DNA of 64,000 nucleotides, from NCBI GenBank assembly GCA_027625915.1, contig JANTQA010000016.1, positions 2,299,001-2,363,000 of the forward strand. The letters run 5' to 3'. A program made the position numbers and the translations under genes. This DNA is from Anaeramoeba flamelloides (taxonomy: Eukaryota > Metamonada > Anaeramoebidae). Below, piece by piece: positions 13,511 to 24,501 of this stretch; the first letter of the stretch is position 1, and every line of letters begins with the position of its first letter. Below the pieces are notes generated by a model, which was given only the letters and a program-made list of their open reading frames with translations, was not told where the DNA came from and made no database searches.

Positions 13511-14256
13511 TTAGTTGAGGAAATTTGGGTTTTCCTTGGTAAATTTTTTAAATTCCATCAATGCCCTTTTACGATGAGAGATTGTGTTCTTTTTTTTTAA
13601 TTCCATTTCACCAAATGTTTTTTCACAATTCTCAGGCAAGAAAATTGGATCCCAACCAAATCCGTTTTCACCTCTTGGCTCAACTATTGTTCCGTTTGTT
13701 CTTCCTTTAAACAAAATAGGTTCTGAATTTGGTCCTTTACAAAAAGCAAAAATGCAAAGCGCATAACATGTTTTGTCTTCAAAAGGTGATAAGATTTTTA
13801 CAAGGCCATTGACACCAAGCTTTTTCAAAAACCATTTTCTATTCAAGTTTATGGGATCGTTTCATTGTTTTATTGTTTTTTACAAATAATTTGTTTGAGA
13901 ATGACACAAAAAGAAAAACATTAACAAAAATAAAAATTAACAAAAAAAAAATAGTGATAACAAACAAAACAAAAAGAGTAAAAAGTAAATCGGATTTTGG
14001 TAAATTACATATAAGGACCAGGCATTCCATTTAATCCATTAAAACAAAGAGACACGTCCTCGCAAATAACTGGGCCGTTTACTTCCTTTGCTGCCCTTTT
14101 GATTTTATCGATTATGACTTCTTCGGGTGAGCCCTGAATTTCATCAAGATCAATGTCGTTTTGAATAAATTCGAATGAAATAGATTCTTCAAAAATTGCT
14201 TTCACCTCTCGGAGTTTTCCTTTGTTACCAGTTACAAAAGTTACTTTGTTTGTCAT
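13511..14256 (-). CDS. ITPA: Inosine triphosphate pyrophosphatase (Ham1/ITPA)
   Basis: Hydrolyses ITP, dITP and XTP to monophosphates, clearing deaminated purines from the nucleotide pool (cytosolic in other eukaryotes). Two exons: 14256-14009 and 13838-13511, with a 170-base GT-AG intron. Joined they give 191 residues, against 194 in human ITPA. Visible signatures are the N-terminal VTGNKGKL substrate loop, GPVICEDVSLCFNGLNGMPG, IKWFLKKL formed exactly across the splice junction (split Ile codon), the FEDKTCYALC block, GRTNGTIVEPRG, FGWDPIF and the C-terminal SHRKRAL motif. All match the family in order, with no missing catalytic residue seen. The start ATG aligns with the family start. The next element upstream is a TIR repeat 426 bases away; no shared promoter is evident. 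Confidence 0.97.
13839..14008 (-). other. ITPase intron
   Basis: A 170-base intron with donor GTAATT and acceptor AATAG on the minus strand. It is supported because removal restores the conserved PGPYIKWF segment of ITPA. Its composition is strongly A/T with long T runs on the coding strand. Confidence 0.93.
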
Positions 14257-16899
14257 AATTTTAAAATTGAAAAAATAAAAAAAATGAAATCTCTAAACAA
14301 ATTAGGAATCGGATTTTTCTTCTTTTTTTTTATTCAATAAGAAAATTGTTTATTTTCAAAAACTCACTACCTTGTCCCAAATTTGAAAGATTCCATCAAT
14401 TTTTGACACCTTCAAATGGCCGGTAGAAATATCTTTTGTTAAGAAAATTTTTTTTTCCTTGTTTGTCTTTTTAATTTAAATAGGAAAAAATTTTCACTTT
14501 TTTTTTACTACTTTTGGACTTTTGAAAAGTTTTTTCAAAGAAATAGATGATGATTTGTTATATTTATTTGTTTTTCCTATTTTATTTTCTACACTAATGT
14601 TTTTGATTAACTTAGAACTCAAAGAAAAGTATTTTCAAGAATTGAAAAAAGAAAACAGTTGAAATTTTTATTCAATTTAAATTGATCAAAATAAAGTGTT
14701 CACAAAGCCTATAATAAGTGTTTTTACAAAAAACGATACCCTTTTTTTCTTCTTGTTCTGATACAGCATCCAATTAACAACCTTAAAGTAAACCCAACTC
14801 GTAATTGATTTTGAAGGTAAATTAATTGATATTTTAATTAGATTTTAAATTCAGTAAGAAATTTGTTGAAATTTTTCTTTATTTTCTCATTTTTTATTGT
14901 ATGTACAAATTATCTCAAAAATTAACTTTTTTTTTTATTGAGATACTAATTCTCGAATTTATGCCTTCATTTTTAGAATTCATTTTTCTAATAATCGATC
15001 TTTTAAGAAACCAATACCATATTTAATTAGGGTTTATTGTTGGATTCTTTTCGTTGATCGGTTAAGGGACAAGTCTTCAATAAACAAAGAAACACTTTTT
15101 TTAATTTTGAAATACAGATTATACTTTTCTTACACATTAGCTTTTTTTGAAAAAGACAGGCACCTTTTTTGATATTTGATAAAAAATGATCTTTGTTAGT
15201 GGAACTATTTGCTAATTGACAATACTAAATTTAGTTAAATTATATTACTGATTGAATCAATAACTATGGTATTTATTCGAAAATATGTACGTTGAAATAA
15301 TTCCCAAAAATGAAAAAAAAAAATAGCACTTTTTTTTGGATTAAACAATATACGAAGAATTTCAAGAGAAAATTGGTAATATAAGAAAGTTAAAAAGTAT
15401 TTTTTAAACAATTAAATATAGTTATATATTTTCAATTCTATTTGAAAATTTGTCGAGATTAAATAATTTATGAAAAAGATTTTTTCAATCAAAAAGACAA
15501 TAATAAACACCTATTTTCACCCCCAAAATGATATCAGATAAAATTGAGATCAGAAATTTTTATATATTTTATTTATGTAATAAAATACCAAGAAAAAAAT
15601 TGAATTATTATCAAGAATCAATAAATTGTAGTTAATGGTTTTGTATATTGAAATACTTATTTGAAGATTGATTTTAATAATTATATATTTAAAATAAAAT
15701 TGCCACACTTTCTTGGAAATAGCTGATATTTTTCGATTTAATATCCATAATTATTCATATTTTACACCCCACCGATATTGTTTTATAATTCTAAATATCT
15801 TTCACTTCACAATCCAATTTAAATCTTTTAAAAAATTTGAGAAAAATTTTTTTCATTAAAATAACGTATTTTACCAATTATAATGATTTCAAAGATTCTC
15901 TTTTAAAGACCAGTCAAAATAATGAAAATCATAGTCTTTTTGATGAATTGACTAAAATTTTTTATTGATCACAATTTTTCTGAATTTTTAAACGAAACAA
16001 AGTAAATTTCAAAATATTTTCTATCTGTATATAAATCTTTATCTATTTAAAAAGATGTTGGTACATTGCTAAACCAAAATTATATTAAATAATATTGGTA
16101 AACTCAAAGTATATGATATGGTTATTCAAAATAATTTGAATAGAGCCTGTAATCACAAAATTATAATATTCAAATATTTTTTCATTAGTATAATAAAAAT
16201 ATTTATAATTATAATAACTAAAAAGAAAAAAAAAAATAAAATTTTTTAATTTCAAGAACGGCTTTGAACTGAATATTTTTTTATAAGTATAAAAAGATAT
16301 TGTTATTCATTATAGTAATCTTCACAGAGAAGTTTTTAAACAATTGGAATACTATTTGCCAGAAATAAATCGATTTTGAATTAATAGTCTAAAATTACTT
16401 CATTCTCAAATATCTTTTATAAAATTATATTTTGAAAAATCAAATTTCATCTTTAACCAAAAATAATATTTCTTGGTAAAATTTGGAAATGACTTTAAAA
16501 CTTTAATGGATTGAAACTACCCTTCTTAAAAAAAAATACAATTATTTAACAATATGGTTTAATTGATCATTTTTTTTGTTTAACAAAAGAACTACCTCAA
16601 AAAAGAATAAAATTCTTTTATTAAAATTCCTGACAGCAAAGAATTGGTATTACATAATAATGATGAAAATGACAATTAGAAGGGTAAAAAAATTTTAATA
16701 TTTAAGAAACAAAATTAATTTAAATTCCGTTGAAAGTTTGTACTTTAAAAGTGGAACTGACTGTAATATAAAAATATATAAAGGAAGATTTAATAAAAAA
16801 TAAAATTTTCTGGTAAAAATTATTTATTTTTCATAATTAACATTTGGAAAAATTTTTTTAAATATAAATTAGTCAAATTATTAACATTCGAAAACATAT
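14257..16899. other. Intergenic region with one TIR element and an old repeat
   Basis: No gene is seen between the ITPase start and the Sec24 3' end. It holds family 1 copy c (14682-15152). The stretch at about 15600-15830 resembles one at about 33780-34020; both carry a block like CACTTTYTTGGAAATA followed by a T-rich patch. The remainder is A/T-rich without recognisable structure. Confidence 0.6.
14682..15152. mobile_element. TIR element (MITE-like), family 1 copy c
   Basis: The most diverged of the three copies. The left end reads TTGATCAAAATAAAGTGTTC. The right end (reverse complement) carries AAAGCTAATGTGTAAG and the ATTTCAAAATTAAAAAAAGTG block. It sits about 430 bases upstream of the ITPase start codon. 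No open frame. Confidence 0.68.
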
Positions 16900-19800
16900 T
16901 TAAAAGTTTTGAATTTTTGAAAATTTCTGATATAATGCTTCAACAAATTGAAGATAAGAACGGGATGTTTGTGTTCTATCTTCAACGAGTAACCGAAAGA
17001 CCCCCTCATCACCGATCCCACCTTGTTTAATGATTTTTATTTTTAAAGATTTGGAAAAAAGTTTGTTTAAATATGAGATAAAACCCCATACAAATTTATT
17101 TAATCTATTATTCCGTTGATTAAAATCAAATGAAATATCTTGCAAATCCTCAAATTGGATAATTAAAAACAAATCTTTTAAAATTAATTGACTAACTTGT
17201 CTCCCCACATAAATTAAAATTTCCATTCCATTAGTAAGTAAGTATATTTTTTTTGGTTCGATATTTTTTTTAGTTAAGGATAGTCTATTTGGATTTTGTA
17301 AAGAATTGTTTTTGATTGAATTTTCATCTAGTATTTGATAAAAATGGGGACATAAGGATGACATAATTGCTTGGGAATTTTGGGATATAAAAGTTGAAAA
17401 TAAATATGATCTATAATCAACATTCACATTTTGTAATGAACAAAACAAATAATTTTTGATAAATACAACAGTGCAAAGTGGTAATAAATTTAAAAATTCA
17501 GTTAAGACCAAACTTTGGATCCCTTTTTGTTTATTTTGATAAAGAATTTGTTGTGCTTCTTTGGTTTGGAAATAACTCATTAGAATGTTTTCACACGTTA
17601 ACATTAAATTTTGACGAACTTTAAAAAGTGTTTCGTTAAGTGCTTGCTCTATACCCCTTTTAACAAAATAACCAAAAAGTACTTGGATATTCACAGTTTT
17701 GAATACGACTGATAAATCATTGGCAATTGGTAAACATTTTGTATAAATCCTTACTTTTCTTTCCCCTTCAGAATTGGAATAACTATTAATCAGAATATTA
17801 AATTGTTTTGAAAATAATGATATTTATTAATAAGAAATAATTTTTTTATAGAAGAAAAGATATAATAGAATCAATCAAATTAGTTTTAATTCAATAATGA
17901 GATTATATGTTTTAATTTAACCAATTTGTTTCTTATTGAAACAGGTGAGCAAGTAAAGAAAAAAATTTTTCAATTAAACAAACAAAAAGAAGAAAAATAT
18001 CTAAAATTTTGTGAAAAATAATAATAATATCATTTTAAACTTTAAAATTAAAAATTATCTGTTATAGTTATTTTTTTTTCCTTATTTTAATACTAAACAT
18101 AAAAATCGAATATATTTTTTTGTTTATTTCTTCAATTTTTAAAAAAACGTAAGAACGCAATTTCAAGAATTTGTATTTATTCAATAAAATCAAAGAATTA
18201 ATTATATAAATTTGAATTCTCAAAAAAGTAAATACATTTTTTTTTTTTTAATTATAAATTAATTATTATTTTTAAACATATAATCTTGGGACTTCCTGCT
18301 AAAAGTGAACAAATAATTTTTTTTTTTTAAAAAATGATATTACTTTTTTTTTGAAATGAGAATAAAACAATTACAACATTTGAAGAAAAAAAAAAAAAAA
18401 ACGCCGGTTTTCATACTATTTTTATTAGAAAATCAAGATCAAATCCAATAAGAATTTTTACAAGAAGATTGAACAATTTTAATCACTTAATACCATCTTA
18501 AAATAACACTTTTAAAGTCTTATTATTAATTAATATTAATAAAAAAAATTAAGTCTTTTAAAATATCTTTAAATAACATTTTGAAAGTTAAATTTATTCG
18601 TAAAAATGCATATTATTCTTCCCAAATAGAGTTGAAAAGAAAAAGATCAGAAAATGTACAAAATTTTGCCTAATAACCGAATGATTTCCCAAAATATTTC
18701 CATAATAACTACAGTACTATCTTAAACTTTTTAGAGAACTAACCTCTTTCTCACTTATCTGTATTTATCTAAAATTAATTACTTATAAATTTCACTAATA
18801 AAAAGTTTATGATTAAAAAAAAAATAAATAGCTGTGTTTCTTGTTTCATTTGTTCATCATTTACTTTTTATAATTCTTCGTTTTGGATCCCCTTCCAGAC
18901 TCAAAATAATGATATTGTTCTAATGCTAAGATGGTATCCACCATCGTTCTTGAAACTCCTCAATAGTATCTTACCATTTGACTAAAAAAGTGAAACAGAG
19001 AAAAAAAGTGAAACATGGTTTTTAATTGGGAACATTTCTGAAAAACTAAAAGTAAAACCCAATTAAATTAACAGAAAAGAAACAAATAAATAAAGAATAA
19101 ATGGAGGATTCAACACAATAACAGTTTTTTTAATACTATCTTTTGGTATTAATTTTCTTTGATTGATCAATTATTAAAAATTTATTGAAAAATTTGACTA
19201 TTTTTGTGATCTCTCCAAAACCATTTCTTATAATTTTGATAAATCAAGTAGATTTAAATTGTATTTGTTGGTTTGATTGGAAATAATATAATGGATTATT
19301 ATTTGAAGTTAATTTGTTTCTTCTTTTAATTGATTTTACCTTTCGGTTTTGAAGTTTCTGTGATTCTATTAAGGTTCCGAATTAAAAACCCTGTTTCACT
19401 TTTTTTCCCTATTTCACTTTTTTTTTCCCGAACAGTTAAATCACTTTAAACAATATCATTTTTTTCGTTCTTCCTTACCAAACTCAGATTATAAAAAAGA
19501 GATTGTTGAACAAATGAAACAATATGAGATGTTATTTACTTTTGAAACTCAGGATCTAACTCGTTGCATAACAAAAAAACAAACAAAACAAATTTAAACT
19601 AATTTGATATTTTTTTTTTTGATACTTTGAAGAACTTATTCTACAAAGGGTCTTTTTTTTTCTTTCTATTAATGAAACTTTCGAAAAAATTGAAGCTAAA
19701 TTTTAAATTTGTTCCATTGAAGACAGAATTTGGTTTAAATCTTACAGAGATTAGATCATCCAATCTTTTTCAATTAGATCTATTTTCTCTTTAATTCCCG

Positions 19801-22800
19801 GCTTGTCAGCCAATTTTCAAAAACGATCAAACTTAAAAACTTGCATGTATTGTCTGTTCTTAACAATGAATAATTTTGAAAATTCCATTAAATTTCTTGG
19901 CTTGATGTAGCAAAAAAAATGTTTTATTTTTTATTCTTTTTAAAAAATTTGTAATTTTGTTTTTTTTTCTAATTTCAAAATCTTTTATTAACGGTCTCTA
20001 CTATTCTTTCTTTTTCTTCAAAAAAAGAGAACAAATAAAATTTTATTTTTTAAAAAAATAAGATTTTTATTTTCTCATTCCAAAAAAAAACAATATTTAA
20101 ATTTTAGACTTTATTTCTAAATAAAGAAATGGAATTTATTCCTTTTCCCAATATTCCCCAAATTATCAAGAACTTTTTTTTTTTGTTTTTTAAAGAACAA
20201 ATAATTTGATTCCTTTAACCAAAATATTTATTCAAGTGGTTTGAAATTGAGACATTCACTAATCTTGCTGTTACCAATGAAACAACGTGAAAAAAAAAAA
20301 AAAATATTAAAGTTTTGTAAAATGTCTTTAGATATAAATTTCCAAATTTAAATTTATTAGTAAAATACTTCTTATTTTGTCCAAGTAGAATTAAAAAGAA
20401 GAAGATCAGAAAATTTTCAAACTTTGCCTAATAATACAATGATTTCTCAAAATATTTCCACAATGGCCACAGTACTATCTTAAACTTTTAAGAGAAACAA
20501 CCCCTTTCCTTTCTTATCTGTAGTTATCTAAAATTATTTACTTAAAATATCAGAAAGAAAAAGTTTATGTTTTTAATAAAATGAATAGAAGGTATATAAA
20601 ATGTTAGAAATTTTATCTAATCATTTTACCAAAAAAAAATGTTATAAAATGTTGATTTTTTTTATATAACATAATATAGAGGATTTCATTAAATTTTTAA
20701 TGAGCTTCTATCAATATTTTAAAAACACTTTCAAATTTTAAATACTTTAAAAAAATATTTATCACATGCTATAAAAATAATTTTTTTTTATTAGGGCCAC
20801 TCCCTTAAACAAAATAATTCTACCTTATGATTTTATGTGCTTCTTGTGATAGGTCTTGAAACAAAAATATTTTTTTGCAAAACAATGTGATAGAAAAACA
20901 AAAAGAAAAAAAGAAGAAAAGAAAAAATTACAGTATGGCCGTTTGTAAAAAGAAATCCCGAGAAAAGGTAATTGTATCATTTATATCAAGTTCCAAGAAC
21001 ACGGAAAAATCAGGCATTACAACAGGGATTCTAATTATATTATTTGCCTCTTTGAGGCAATTGCCAAATGTTTTTGAAACTTTCAATCCGGAAGAAGCAC
21101 GAATTTTGATTAATCCTTCCCAATGTTTTTTCTGTTTTAACAAATTTAAAAGATCAGACTGAAAAGAATTTTGAATGCTTATTGAGTCTTGAAAGTTTTC
21201 ATATCGAAACAAATTGCCACCGGTTTTTTTTGAAAGGACACTAATGGAAGCAATGTCCATATAATTTGAATTTATTAAAAACATGTCTATGGAAACGTGT
21301 TTTGAAAGACACATCATTGAGAAATTGTTAAAGAATTTGGAAACATTTTGATCCTTGGCTTGTGAATACAATTTGGGTTCGTGGACTGTTCCAATCAGCT
21401 TTGGATCCAATCTATTTCTTAGAGGGTATTTACCCCACGCGGGCAATTGGCTTTGGAAGGCGATTAACTTGCCACCAAAGTTCTGGATAACATTCCAAGA
21501 AACCAATAAGGAATCTGTGAATTTATTTTGATTTCTGTTTCCCTTTCGCGCTGGTTTTTGAACATTTGTGGTAAAAGGTCAAGAAAATCAAAAACCATGT
21601 CTGAAAATTGCGAGATTGGCACTAGCAATCCTCCAGATTGTGAAAACTCCTTAATGTGCCCTGGGTCTGTTAGTACACACATCCTGGGCTTGGTTCGGTT
21701 TTTTTTGAAGAGCCACAATTGGGTTTCTGCGTTATGGGTGATAAACCCAATTCTTGTTCTTAAGTCGCCATCTAATAATAACTCCTCCTTTTGATCTTTT
21801 TGGCTTTTGCTTTTCTTATGGTTTAATAAGGAGAAAACTGCCTTTTTAATTGTTGAACAAAGAATTGGAAGCGCTCCGCTGGCAATCATTGGACGACTGA
21901 CGTCAATGACAAACCAATAAACCGCTGGCTGCGGTTGCCGATCGATCAGTTTTTCAGAGGCATGGAATTGATATTGCCCGAAAAATAGCTCTTCACGTAA
22001 AGGCCTTGGCTGAAGTTTTTGAACGACCTCATTACGGAGAATTTGCTTTTTTTGCTGTTGCTGCTTTTCATTTGGGTTTGATTTGTTCATTGAATTCAAA
22101 TATTCAATTGGAGTCTGGTTTGTATGAGCGCAGAAATTACATGTCCAATTATCAAATGTATTCGACCACGTTACAAACGAATTAATATACACCCCACATT
22201 TACAACGGGGTACTTGCTGGTTTTCAAAATGGACATGCGGGATAGCGCTACTGGATTGATCATCCTTATTTAAACTATGAAATGGCTGAAATTCAATACA
22301 AAGAGGTAATTTGCTAATTTGCAAAAGCTCTTTCGTTGATGGAAATAAGAACGAGGACGAACACAGAAAAGATTCTGAACAATTTAACAGTGGAAGATCT
22401 TTAATTTGTTTGGATGAACATTAAGAAAAGCAAGAACAAAAAGAAATGGTTATTTTTGTGCTTTTCATTTTTGTTTTTTTTTGTTTTTTTTTGTAAAAGT
22501 GGTTTTTGGGAGAAAGGTATCAAAATAAAAACAATTTGAAAGTATTGAGGAAAGGTAGGTGAGATCATTATCATTTTCATTTTCTTTAAGAGTACATAAT
22601 CTTTTGTGTTTTTTGAATTATTCTTTTTTGACAATACTAAAGAGAGGTTTATCTCAAAATTTTAAAAGTAAAGAAAACCAATTCAAAAATAAAGTAATTT
22701 AGGATTAAGAACCTTCAAGTTTGTACTGTGGATGAAAAATCTTTTCGTCTTGCTTTTTTTTGGTTTGGGTTGTTGAAGAAGTTGCCCAAAGCGAAATTTC

Positions 22801-22812
22801 AAGAAAATCCAT
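16900..22812 (-). CDS. SEC24: Sec24, COPII coat cargo-binding subunit (one frame break)
   Basis: Sec24 pairs with Sec23 on the ER surface and selects cargo into COPII vesicles. Exons are 22812-22713, 22398-20932 and 17782-16900; all junctions are GT-AG and phase-compatible. In order I see an N-terminal LLNCSESFL/FPSTKELL segment, a zinc-finger region with WTCNFC, trunk blocks (AVYWFVIDVSRPMI, GGKLIAFQSQLPAWG, LDPKLIGT, VSIDMFLINSNYMDIAS, FLQTAILYSNSEGERKVRIY spanning the second intron), then helical and gelsolin-like parts ending with YLLTNGMEILIYVGR and LLVEDRTQTSRSYLQF. About 816 residues, with a short N-terminus for Sec24. Oddities: the first zinc pair reads C-K-C, where I expect C-x2-C. 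The frame shifts by one base between about 21520 and 21560, in a poorly conserved loop, so it may be an assembly indel. It shares an upstream region with the divergent coiled-coil gene. Confidence 0.93.
18580..18835. repeat. Direct repeat A of the intron repeat family
   Basis: Contains TTTTGCCTAATAA, AAATATTTCCA, ACAGTACTATCTTAAACTTT and TTTCTCACTTATCTGTA. The same blocks, same order and strand, occur at about 20335-20590 and 29935-30175. The family is not assigned; the pair flanks about 1.5 kb in the Sec24 intron. Confidence 0.7.
18983..19426. mobile_element. TIR/foldback element, family 2 copy a
   Basis: The left end carries AAAAAGTGAAACATGGTTTT. The right end, reverse complemented, carries AAAAAGTGAAACAGGGTTTT. 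The inverted match continues with TTAATTSGGAAC-type sequence and weak symmetry runs into the interior. A second AAAAAAGTGAAAC motif precedes the left end, and its complement follows the right end, so both termini are doubled. It is nested in the larger repeat of the Sec24 intron. A sister copy is at 22927-23317. Confidence 0.8.
20335..20590. repeat. Direct repeat B of the intron repeat family
   Basis: Same order of blocks as repeat A (TTTGCCTAATA, CTCAAAATATTTCCACAAT, ACAGTACTATCTTAAACTTT, TTTCTTATCTGTAGTTATC), in the same orientation, about 1.75 kb away. Confidence 0.7.
22399..22712 (-). other. Sec24 first intron
   Basis: A 314-base intron, donor GTTCTT (the only non-GTA donor in the window), acceptor TTAAAG. 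It joins the 33-codon first exon (MDFLEISLW start) to DLPLLNCSESFL through a split Asp codon. A 77-codon minus-strand frame inside it looks spurious. Confidence 0.75.
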
Positions 22813-23668
22813 TTTATAAAATGAAATTCAAAGTGAAAAAAAGGAAAATTTGAAAAAATGATTTTAATTGAATCAAATTACAGAACAGAAATCTAAACTA
22901 CACTTAAAAATATTGTAACTGTTTTGGAAAAAAAGTGAAACACGGTTTTTAATTGGGAGCATTATTGAAAATGAAAAGTAAAATCAATAAAATCAACAGA
23001 AAAGAAACAAACAACTTCAAATAATAATCCGTTATATTATATCCAATCAAACAATAAATACCATTTAAAACTACTTTCTTATCAAAATTGTTTTTGTGGT
23101 TTTGGAGATCTCATAAATAGTCAAATTTTTCAAACAAATTTTTAATTGATCAATCCATGAAAAACCCCATATCAAAAGATAGGATTAAAAAAACTGTTAT
23201 TGTGTTAAATCCCACTTATTTTATCTTTATTTATTTGTTCTTTTTTTTAATTGATCTTACTTTGAATTTTCAGTTTCTATTAATGTTCCCAATAAGAAAT
23301 CGTGTTTCACTTTTTTTCTTTAATGGTAAAGTAAAAATTGTAGGATCAAACAAACTAAAACAAAATCGGAAATTTGAAAAACTCAAGATCAATAGGAAAT
23401 TGAAAATTGTCATGTTCAAAATGTTTAACAAATCTTATCAAGGATGAATTAATCCCAAAGGATAATTTATGAAAGGAAAATGAAGAATCAATCGAAAGTT
23501 TTATTTTTTCTCTTTTTTCCATTATTTCGAAGAAACAAAAAGTTTGTTCCAAGCCCTAACCTAACACAACAGGAAACGAAAAGAAGTTAAATGAGCAAAT
23601 TTTTTCGAAAAAAAGAGGGAAAAGAAACAAAAGAGGTAATTATTGGATTGACACTGTGAATCAAATTA
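22813..23668. promoter_or_regulatory. Divergent intergenic (shared upstream) region
   Basis: Sec24 reads leftward from 22812 and the coiled-coil gene reads rightward from 23669, so these 856 bases must hold both promoters. Almost half is a family 2 TIR element (22927-23317). A short frame opens at 23591 with MSKFFRKKEGKETKE, followed by GTAATT, which could be a small first exon. I could not splice it in frame to the downstream exon and do not call it. Confidence 0.55.
22927..23317. mobile_element. TIR/foldback element, family 2 copy b
   Basis: The left end reads AAAAAGTGAAACACGGTTTT. The right end, reverse complemented, reads AAAAAGTGAAACACGATTTC. Both continue with TATTGGGA/TAATTGGGA. Interior blocks (for example TTCAAATAATAATCC) occur in reverse complement in copy a, showing that the whole element is a long imperfect inverted repeat. 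391 bases, 115 bases upstream of the Sec24 start codon. Confidence 0.82.
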
Positions 23669-24472
23669 ATGAGGAGTTTGCAAACACAATATCGAAAATT
23701 GAAGCATACACAACAGATGGCCATGTCCAAAGACGTTACGACAAATCTCAAAATGAAATTAAAAGGAGCACAAGAGCCTCTTCGACGTAAAATTCTTGAA
23801 AACGAAGCCTTAGAGCAACAATATGTCGAAGTATGCAAGGAATTGGAAAAATTAAAGAAAGAAAATGAACAAGATGTTGAAAAAAAAATGAGCGAAAAAG
23901 ATCGAGAAACCATTTTGTCTTTAAAAGAAAGGATTGAGAAACACAAAGAGACAATGCAGAGACTGGATGAGAACGACGAATCGATCAAACTCCAAGAAAA
24001 ATTGAACGAGACACAAATTACATTAAAGAAATTCAGCTCTGAAAACAATAAACTTCGGATCCAATTGAACACAAAAAGAGAACAATTGAACCAATTGGAA
24101 GGCGAAATCCAAAAGCAAACAGAACTAATGAGTGGATCTGAGAAGGATCTTGAAGAGCTGAAGGATCGTTTATATAAAAAAAACCAACAAGAGATCCAAA
24201 AACTGAAACAGTCATTAAACAAACAAGAATTCGAGCTGAGGAAATTGAGAAAACTCGAAGAGTCGAAAAGTAATGTCTCTTTACAACAAAGACTGGTCTC
24301 GTTAAAGATGCAATTAGAAAAAAAAATGGAAGAAAACAAGACCCTTGAAAGCCAATTAAGCCAATTGAAATTGCTAAGTAGTTATACAGAAGAATCAGAA
24401 ACAACACTAATGTCAGATCAGAATAATATGTCAGATATCAACACAATTTCAGAAACAGAATCAGAGGTATGA
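23669..24472 (+). CDS. Coiled-coil protein; possible 5' exon of the RGS-DUF547 gene
   Basis: A 267-residue frame, nearly all predicted coiled coil (about residues 20-235; long runs of Glu/Lys/Gln/Leu heptads such as EALEQQYVEVCKELEKLKKE), with a Ser/Thr/Glu-rich tail. No known family recognised. Two readings fit. (1) It ends at TGA 24470-24472 as its own gene, almost touching a convergent small ORF at 24502. (2) It ends at 24468, where GAG is followed by donor GTATGA, and splices in phase 0 across 2188 bases to the exon at 26657, which has no start codon of its own. I lean slightly to (2), because the 26657 exon needs a 5' partner and no other is visible. The ATG is the first codon choice after an in-frame TGA at 23657. 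Confidence 0.75.
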   Translation: MRSLQTQYRKLKHTQQMAMSKDVTTNLKMKLKGAQEPLRRKILENEALEQQYVEVCKELEKLKKENEQDVEKKMSEKDRETILSLKERIEKHKETMQRLDENDESIKLQEKLNETQITLKKFSSENNKLRIQLNTKREQLNQLEGEIQKQTELMSGSEKDLEELKDRLYKKNQQEIQKLKQSLNKQEFELRKLRKLEESKSNVSLQQRLVSLKMQLEKKMEENKTLESQLSQLKLLSSYTEESETTLMSDQNNMSDINTISETESEV

Positions 24473-24501
24473 TTTTGATCATTTCAGTCTAAATCTCTTA
24501 A

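Larger units (their letters stand above)
17783..20931 (-). other. 3.15 kb Sec24 intron filled with repeats
   Basis: Donor GTAATT and acceptor AATAG; removing it joins FLQTAIL to YSNSEGER as Sec24 requires. The other introns here outside the RGS gene are about 105-315 bases. It contains two diverged direct repeats (about 18580-18835 and 20335-20590), a TIR element between them (18983-19426), and a stretch (about 19525-19910) similar to 29100-29510 in an RGS-gene intron. No coding frame is visible. Confidence 0.85.

Noticed and set aside
21516-21530. Programmed -1 frameshift at GGGAAAC in Sec24
   Set aside because: The heptamer is in the wrong phase relative to the upstream frame, and Sec24 is not known to use frameshifting.
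23591-23668. A first exon MSKFFRKKEGKETKE upstream of the coiled-coil gene
   Set aside because: The only nearby acceptor gives a 38-base intron and leads into a frame that stops about 40 codons later, not into the coiled coil.
23587-24407. Long minus-strand frames rich in Ser, Phe and Cys opposite the coiled-coil exon
   Set aside because: Mirror of the Lys/Glu/Gln codons of the plus-strand coiled coil; no family resemblance.
24469-24489. A 21-base intron (GTATGA...TTTCAG) at the end of the coiled-coil exon
   Set aside because: Far shorter than any other intron here (about 105 bases or more), and it would add only a few residues before a stop.
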